Origin: Rhodeus uyekii
Lineage: Eukaryota > Chordata > Actinopteri > Cypriniformes > Acheilognathidae
Length of the DNA: 64,000 nucleotides
Direction: 5' to 3'
NCBI GenBank assembly: GCA_037043235.1
Contig: JAWRVZ010000004.1
Coordinates: 6,413,501-6,477,500, forward strand
The notes under the pieces are model-generated. The model was not told where the DNA came from. It made no database searches and saw nothing but the letters and a program-made list of their open reading frames with translations. Below are positions 58,603-64,000 of this stretch, one piece after another; the first letter of the stretch is position 1; each line of letters opens with the position of its first letter. Both the position numbers and the translations under genes were made by a program.

Positions 58603-59059
58603 TTTAAAGAAACAGTTCAGCCTAAAATAACATTTCTGTCATCACTTACTCTCGCTCATGCTGTTTCTAACCTGCACAATTTCAGCTCATAATTGAGCAA
58701 AAAGGAGATTTTCATCATACAGCGACTCTGGAGTTGGCAACTATATATTATTGGGAATATATACTGTATATATGTTTTTCAAAGATTTGCCTAAGAGGCT
58801 ATTTTTTTAGTTTATTACATGGTATTATTCAAAATCAGCTCTCTATTGTAATTAGAAAATTACAATTGAATTACAATTACAAATTACAATTATTTTGATC
58901 ACTATGGTATTTGTGATCTGTCCCTTTTCACTCTTACTGGACATAAAAAAAAAGTCAGCAAGGTGTACTAAGAAAGAGAACCAAACAGAAAGAGAACCAC
59001 ACAGGTTTGGGTGAGAAAATGATGACAAAATAGAAATTTGTTTGGATCATTCCTTTAAA
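58603..59059 (+). mobile_element. Full-length 'GGGATAGTTCACCC' family MITE (457 bp)
   Basis: Starts TTTAAAGAAACAGTTCAGCC, AACATTTCTGTCATCACTTA and ends with the inverse, GTGAGAAAATGATGACAAAA ... GGATCATTCCTTTAAA. The inverted ends pair over about 45 bp with mismatches. TTTAAA is present at both boundaries (58603-58608 and 59054-59059), so the target may be TTAA. No transposase frame. It is the only copy in the window in which both ends can be placed with confidence. Confidence 0.75.
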
Positions 59060-59091
59060 CTGACACCAAAATTATCAGGGATATTACTCTT

Positions 59092-59190
59092 TTGTTTATT
59101 AGAAAGATGCTTTTGTCCAAAGCAATCCATAGGAATGGTCTTCTGCATGGGGTAAAGGGCACTGCAAAGGTCACAGTAGTGATAGAGGAT
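59092..59190 (-). repeat. L2-type tail relic, reverse
   Basis: AGATGCTTTTGTCCAAAGCA resembles the reverse complement of the L2/SINE tail, followed by GGCACTGCAAAGGTCACAG and GATAGAGGATCTGC. Only the first 30 bp give a firm match. Confidence 0.45.
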
Positions 59191-60776
59191 CTGCTATTGA
59201 CAGATCTTGATATGGAAAGAAAAAAAAAACATATCCGCACATCACATGGCCCGGTCTTGTTTTTAGATGGAAGACATTATCTCTCTAACCCAGGAACAGA
59301 GAGAAGAGCTGAATATGAGAGCAGATTAAGGTGGAGCTGGGTTTGAAGAGGAGGGGTGGAGGGTGACCTGGAGATTGGACTGATTGAAATAGAGATAACA
59401 TATTAGACATGATCTATGCTGACAAATCCTTAGCTTAAGTTGTTGACGATACTTTTCAGGAAATAAAGTGGATTCAATCTCTGTAGCCCTTGTGATTTCG
59501 ATCTGGAAAGCTCTTTGGATATTCCTGCCTCGGGGTAAGTCCGGATATTCGAGCCGAAAGGTGTTAGCATCTTTTTAGTTTGGGGACTGCTGAATTAATA
59601 AACTGCAAACTGCGAGACATGTCCGCTGCGGCAGCTGCTCCTCATGCTTTCAAGCCGTTTCATTCCTGCGCTTCCTCCTTGTAAAGCAGAACTCTTGACA
59701 TGTTCCCTCTCTCGATTACTCTGCCCGTTCTGAAGAAGGCTGCATATATCACACTGCATCCCATTTACATTCGTCTTTGTCTGCCCGTTGTTCAGAACCG
59801 AACGCCCCTCAGTTCACCCTCACAGACAGCCGGTCTGAACAGGAATTTGAGAGTGGTAAAAGTACAGAGAAATCCATATATGCACTTGATCCATGTTTTC
59901 AGCTCTGGTTTTTCAAGTTTATATTGCTACCAGTGTACTGAAGTGTACTTTTTTTTTTTTTTTGGTTGTGCTCACTCCTAGGTTTGGAACCAAGTGTTTT
60001 TACCTTGTAAAGTCTGGGTCATATTTCACCACAAAATCAGTATTTTTTGTTGTGTGGCATTGTGACAAATGAGGACATTCCCCCCTAAGTGTCTTAGTTT
60101 TAATAAATGTACTATATTTAATTTTGTACCGTTTATTTTTATCATTTTATGTACATATATTTCATTGTTTTCATCATTTGTCATTTTGGGTTTAAATATT
60201 GTCATTAAATTTAACTAAAGAAAAAACAAATCTTTACATAATATTAATTATTTTGAGCCGTGGATAGAATAGAATACAAATTAAACACAATGAGGCTGTT
60301 CGTTCATTAAAACCATCGTCTGTTGGTTAAATTAGGACTGTTTTTAAAAAGACAGTTCTGCTTGGGGATTCTGGGACTTTACTGTAGACCCCATTGATTT
60401 CATCTTCTTTTCCAGCTACTTTTGTGCTTTTGCAGTGTCAAAAAGCTTGAAACGCATAGAGAATTACTCCTTTCCTAGACACAAAGTGTGCTTGGTCCCG
60501 ATTCCATGGTGATCCCTTTGGGACTACCACTGAGAAGTAAAAACAGAACCCCCCACCAAAAAAATAAAAAAATAACAGCGCTTCCTCTTCTCATTCTCAC
60601 TACAAACATCCTTCAACCACACCGAACTCGCAGGAGGTATCGAGGTGTGGCATGTGATGATTCAACGATTGATATAAACTATACTCAGTGTGAAAGTAAA
60701 TGTTGTTTGTCCCGGCACTGATATAGAAAAAAGCTCCACAACTTACATGGTAGAGGACTAAATCAGGACTCTTAAA
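59191..60776. other. Non-coding, nothing recognised
   Basis: AT-rich DNA in the putative intron, with a T15 run at 59949-59963. The 93-codon frame at 59700-59981 has no domain. Confidence 0.35.
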
Positions 60777-60960
60777 TTAATAGTTCACCCAAAAATGAAA
60801 ATGCATTTACTCACCCTCAAGTTGTTCCAAATCCATATGAATTTCTTTCTTCTGTTGAACACAAAATAATATATTTTGAAGAATGTCTGTAACCAAACAG
60901 TTGATGGGTCCCCATTGACTTCCATATAATAACCCAACCCATTTTTCAATGTCTATTCCT
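60777..60960 (+). repeat. 'GGGATAGTTCACCC' family MITE, left half
   Basis: TTAATAGTTCACCCAAAAAT, TTACTCACCCTCAAGTTGTT, CCAAATCCATATGAATTTCT, AACACAAAATAATATATTTT, AACCAAACAGTTGATGGG and CCATTGACTTCCAT are the family landmarks in order. The right half is missing. Confidence 0.8.
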
Positions 60961-61097
60961 TGTAATGGCACATAACTTGAAGATGTTTATTACAATAAAA
61001 TGGGATTTTAGTACCCAACTAGAATTTTGTGTAATTTGGTGTAAATGTATATACATTTACATAGTATGTCCTTTTTTTATTTAAGGTGGTTTTGCTT

Positions 61098-61145
61098 TCA
61101 AAGCGACACTGTGTAATTTCTGCACCACTAGTGCCACCAGAAAAG
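61098..61145 (+). repeat. Cyprinid 'TGTAATTTCTGCACCACTAG' repeat fragment
   Basis: AAGCGACACTGTGTAATTTC and TGCACCACTAGTGCCACCAG match, from memory, a dispersed cyprinid repeat; only this short part is recognisable. Confidence 0.45.
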
Positions 61146-61518
61146 TGTGTCTTTATAATCTTTCATCAAAATGTAATAACTTGCTCTACTAAACCCTCTT
61201 ATTTTTTCAGCCAACTGTCGTATATATAGAAACTGCTTTTCACAATCCAATCAACTCCTGATGGGTAAATTTAAGGGTGTTTTTGTTGCTTATCCTGTTT
61301 CACTTGGCGATATGTCACATTACGAAAATTAAATAGGTAGTGGAAATCATTTCAAAATGTAAAGTGCCAAGCATCAAGTGCCACAAAAAATGGAATAAAA
61401 ATGTTGAAAGGTTATGTCAGCTTTTATGCATTCTAACTCAGTCAACTATTACTAGAACTTTACAAGAGTGGAAAATCTTTGAATCAAACTAAGCACCTAA
61501 TTGTTGTGTTCCTTGCAG

Positions 61519-61654
61519 AGTGAAGAGCGAGAAACCACAGAGAGGACTCCATACATTCGTGATTGGATGTGAGTTGACTTTGACCGTACCAAAGTGAAGA
61601 TGAAGTTGCTATGGAAACTGCTGGTTCTGCAGTCATTCCTGGGGTGCCTTACAG
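61519..61654 (+). other. cntn4: Exon with 5' UTR and signal-peptide codons of a contactin gene
   Basis: The exon is preceded by TTGTTGTGTTCCTTGCAG (61501-61518), a good polypyrimidine-AG acceptor, and followed by ACAG|GTAAAAG, a good donor at 61654/61655. The first 81 bp are untranslated and contain ATGTGA at 61567-61572, a start codon followed directly by a stop. The coding part starts at 61600. An exon carrying the last part of the 5' UTR plus just the signal peptide, ending in phase 1, fits what I know of contactin gene structure. The next exon, which would encode the first Ig domain, is not in the remaining 2.3 kb. Confidence 0.75.
61600..61654 (+). CDS. cntn4: Contactin 3/4/6-type protein, signal peptide (first coding exon only)
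   Basis: Eighteen codons plus one base read MKLLWKLLVLQSFLGCLT, and the split codon begins with G. This is a signal peptide: a short basic start (K2, K6), a hydrophobic core and a small-residue end. The LLVLQSF core is the same as I remember for contactin-4; the FLGCL end is closer to contactin-3, and the LLWKL start to contactin-6. The family call is therefore firmer than the paralogue. Contactins are GPI-anchored neuronal adhesion proteins with six Ig and four fibronectin III domains that act in axon guidance and synapse formation; none of those domains lies in the window. AAAGTGAAGATGA around the start is an acceptable initiation context (G at -3 is not present; A-rich). The CDS is partial at the 3' side. 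Confidence 0.7.
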
Positions 61655-62269
61655 GTAAAAGTATCTTATTAAGAACTTTTGATGCATGCATGGCAGCTCC
61701 TCTTTGTGAACTCTGGATTCAAATTCCTGTGTATGTAGGGCAGGGGACTGTCTGAAAATACATCACCGGAATTGCAACCGGCTAATATGCAATTTACATT
61801 GAACGATAATATGATCATTAAAAAAGAGCAAGTTACAAAGAAAATAACTAGTTTAGTTAACAGGAGAGCAATTGTTAATGTCAATAACAGGATCCAGATG
61901 ACAATTCCGAGAGGAAGGGCTCCCGGCTGTTTGCTTGATAGTTTAGAATATAAATTAGGTGATTGGCTTGCAAGATAGGATACTAAGATGAAAAATATTA
62001 ATTTGAATCTACTGATAGCTAAGAATGCGAGATTTAATCAAGAAGAGGAAGAAATCCTAATCTTATAAACCTTATTTGGCAGACTGATATAATTTATAGC
62101 AGTCTGAAATTAAATTCTTGGGGACGCTACTGACCCAGAGGTGCTCTGTACTGCACAATTGAAAATGATTTGTTACAAAAAGTCAATTACTGAGTGTTGC
62201 TTTGTGAAAAACAGAGCTGAAGAATTGTGATGGTAAGCTCTTGTCTTCATCACAGTGTTTCATTAAGAC

Positions 62270-62320
62270 TGAATTGATTGACTGACTGATCGATTGATTG
62301 ATTAGTTGGTTGATTGATAG
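62270..62320. repeat. Imperfect (TTGA)n tract
   Basis: TTGATTGACTGACTGATCGA and GATTGATTGATTAG are TTGA/CTGA variants over about 50 bp. Confidence 0.8.
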
Positions 62321-62431
62321 CCTTTCATGTGTTTTTAAGTCATAGTTTTTCTTTTAATTAAAATGTACTTTAAATTTAGTCAAACTTTTAATTTAGTTAA
62401 AATACAAAATTAGGGTATTGTATTGTGCAGC

Positions 62432-62453
62432 ATATATATATATATATATATAT
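62432..62453. repeat. Short (TA)n microsatellite
   Basis: Eleven AT units followed by TTTAATTA. Confidence 0.9.
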
Positions 62454-62979
62454 TTAATTATTTTCAACAGTATTTTGTAAGAGTGGGTGATATGACAATT
62501 TGTATTTCACAATATGAGAGATTTTATTTTATCACGACTATCATTATTTGTTAAAAATCTGAAAAAAAGAAGCAAAAGGACAAATAGAATATTAAACAAA
62601 TTACGTTTTTCAGGTTTTACAATAGGTTTATTTAATGTTAGAATTAGTACAGAAATTTAATAATCAAATGTATTTTATACAAATTTATTCATGTTAAAGC
62701 TAAAAGTTATTCAGTCAAGAGCAGTAAGTTATTTTCTCTTTTGTCTGATTCACATTAATGACACAGAGAGCAACAGGTTTATTAAGCTGCTGTCACTTTA
62801 AGACCAAATGCATGGATCCAAAATACTGATGCACATCTGATTTACACGCAGCTGTTTACTTTCACTTGAGACATAACCGGCTGTGTTTACTTGAATACTC
62901 CAAATGACATTTTGACATAATTGTGCGTGTACTTGACCATTCAAGCTCAATAAGTGATAGAGACCTGAATTTGGCATCA

Positions 62980-63945
62980 TATGCTGAGAGTTGCTGCTTT
63001 CTGTGCAAGTACTTATGCTGTGTCAGTCAGCGCATGCCCAGCGCAACCAGCTCAGTGCCCTGAAGCGGCACACCGGGAGGGAACAACCAAACTGGAAGCT
63101 CAGGGACCTCCTTGGAGGGGGCAAGTGTCCCAATGCCGCTGCATTTCTGGCTGGGCACTGAGATGAGAGCTTGCTGGGGGCCGCTGCGCCGTGAAGTACA
63201 CAAACCTGATGCCACCGAAGGAAATGGGCACCGTATAGTGCGGTGCAAACCACTTCCCTTTGGTGGGAGGTGCCCTCAAGAATCTGATGCCATTGAAATC
63301 AGGTATTTTTTGCATGGCACGGTGTGAGGAGCTGGGATTTCTGGGGCTGCTTCCACTCAGAAGCCCCTGAGTCCTGAGCATATGCGTGGGAAGCTTCTCG
63401 ATTTTGCAAGAAAGCGCCCACCCTTATTTCAGCCGCGGTTCCAGGTTCCAACAATCAACTCCTCAGAGATGGATAATTGCGGCACCGGGGCCTCACCCTG
63501 GGTGGAAGTAACCATGGAGTGTGCTTCCGAAACCCAGGAAAAAGGCGCTGGATCTGATTGATGGGAACAGAGATGAAGTAAAGCCCATCTTTATCCCAAA
63601 CTACAGATTTTGAGGCCTGCCATAGAGAAACAACATGATTCATTGAGCACAATGCACTGATGGAAGCCAGGTTATCTCTTTTTTTTTGTGGTGTAGAGCT
63701 CGGGAAAAAGACAAGACAACAAAGAAGGCCCTTTCAAAGGGAAACTGTTTGTGAAGAATATCCTGCTCTTTGCTGGCCAGAAGTGTGGCCAAGAACTTAT
63801 CTCCAGCCTTGATGCAAACAACACCCAGATCCTCAGAACTGAATTGCAGCGCCAGCGCTTTTCTCTGGGTTGAAGAAACTGCATAGCATGCTTCCAAACC
63901 TTGAGAGAAGGCACCGAACCCGGCAGCACCCGTCTCTAATTCCTC
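62980..63945. other. GC-rich block of unknown origin inside putative intron 2
   Basis: The composition rises abruptly at about 62980 and falls back at about 63945. Several overlapping frames on the minus strand (63640-63929, 63455-63652, 63023-63381) and plus strand (62981-63166, 63112-63327) are open for 60-95 codons, none with a domain I recognise. Minus-strand phrases such as ACYAVSSTQRKALALQFSS and DGLYFISVPINQIQRLFPG look protein-like, but they do not join in one frame. It may be a decayed retroelement or an inserted transcript copy; I cannot name it. It is not a contactin exon. Confidence 0.35.
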
Positions 63946-64000
63946 TAATATACATAATTATTTATTATTCTATATATTTCTTCATAGATCCAGCTCGCCG

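Larger units (their letters stand above)
44117..61518 (+). other. Putative intron 1 of the contactin gene
   Basis: It is bounded by GTAAGTGCG at 44117 and by TTGTTGTGTTCCTTGCAG ending at 61518, with a pyrimidine-containing tract before AG. It holds the microsatellites, minisatellite and transposons listed separately. Stretches without a separate entry (45070-47020, 47191-51624, 52372-56678, 57419-58602, 59060-60776, 60961-61518) are unique AT-rich DNA in which I recognise no gene. 47440-47880 is GC-richer and repeat-free and is a candidate conserved element. The intron status depends on exon 1 being correctly identified. Confidence 0.4.
61655..62979 (+). other. Start of putative intron 2, non-coding
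   Basis: Begins GTAAAAG. It holds a degenerate TTGA tetranucleotide run (62270-62320) and a TA tract (62432-62453). No second coding exon with Ig-domain codons was found on the plus strand here. Confidence 0.55.

Overview
The window reads as nuclear DNA of a bony fish, most probably a cyprinid (carp/zebrafish group). It is AT-rich and has no long open reading frames. It is full of microsatellites (GT, CTAT, TA, CT) and of interspersed repeats that I recognise as typical of cyprinids: a tRNA-derived SINE with an L2-type tail, the 'GGGATAGTTCACCC' terminal-inverted-repeat family, the 'CCGTTCAAAAGTTT' repeat, a Tc1-like transposon, hAT and pogo/Tigger-like elements, and gypsy-type LTR elements. 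No bacterial, plasmid or phage genes are visible, and no complete protein-coding gene lies inside the window.

The only host gene I can support is the 5' end of a plus-strand gene at the right side. An internal exon at 61519-61654 has a good 3' splice site before it and a 5' splice site after it. It contains a 5' UTR followed by 18 codons plus one base encoding a signal peptide that looks like those of the contactin 3/4/6 neural cell-adhesion proteins, closest by eye to contactin-4. A GC-rich block ending in a strong donor at 44116 is a plausible non-coding first exon and promoter region. If so, intron 1 is about 17.4 kb and the rest of the gene continues beyond 64000. The leader would carry a start-stop uORF and a second short uORF that spans the splice junction.

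Layout. 1-4274: unique AT-rich DNA. 4275-5470: a TA-flanked inverted-repeat transposon, an L2 tail and two GT microsatellites. 5969-8092: a cyprinid repeat and the first of two hAT copies. 8093-18034: mostly unique DNA with scattered repeats and a GC-rich stretch near 9.2-10.1 kb. 18035-20023: a CT tract, a degraded gypsy-type LTR with leader, and a Tigger-like element. 20024-24975: mostly unique. 24976-26390: a dense cluster of SINE, Tigger-like element containing a hAT end, and a solo LTR with a perfect 5-bp target duplication. 29078-29740: a broken Tc1-like transposase. 31870-32290: a GC-rich block. 35695-36268: a cyprinid repeat split by a second solo LTR with a perfect 5-bp duplication. 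36710-41591: a gypsy-type remnant with about 1.0-1.5 kb direct-repeat arms, only the integrase end of pol, a nested 332-bp hAT MITE, and a tRNA-Ser pseudogene in the left arm. 43830-44116: candidate first exon. 44117-61518: putative intron 1 with CTAT repeats, a 100-bp palindrome-rich minisatellite (51765-52370), a second, inverted hAT copy (56687-57410) and a full-length MITE (58603-59059). 61519-61654: signal-peptide exon. 61655-64000: putative intron 2 with an unexplained GC-rich block.

The features form no pathway. They are one gene 5' end embedded in layered transposon insertions. I found no convincing new multi-gene system. The observations most worth checking are the contactin leader with its uORFs, the 100-bp palindromic minisatellite, the sequence module shared between a Tigger-like element and a hAT MITE, the architecture of the gypsy remnant, and the unidentified GC-rich block at 62.98-63.95 kb.
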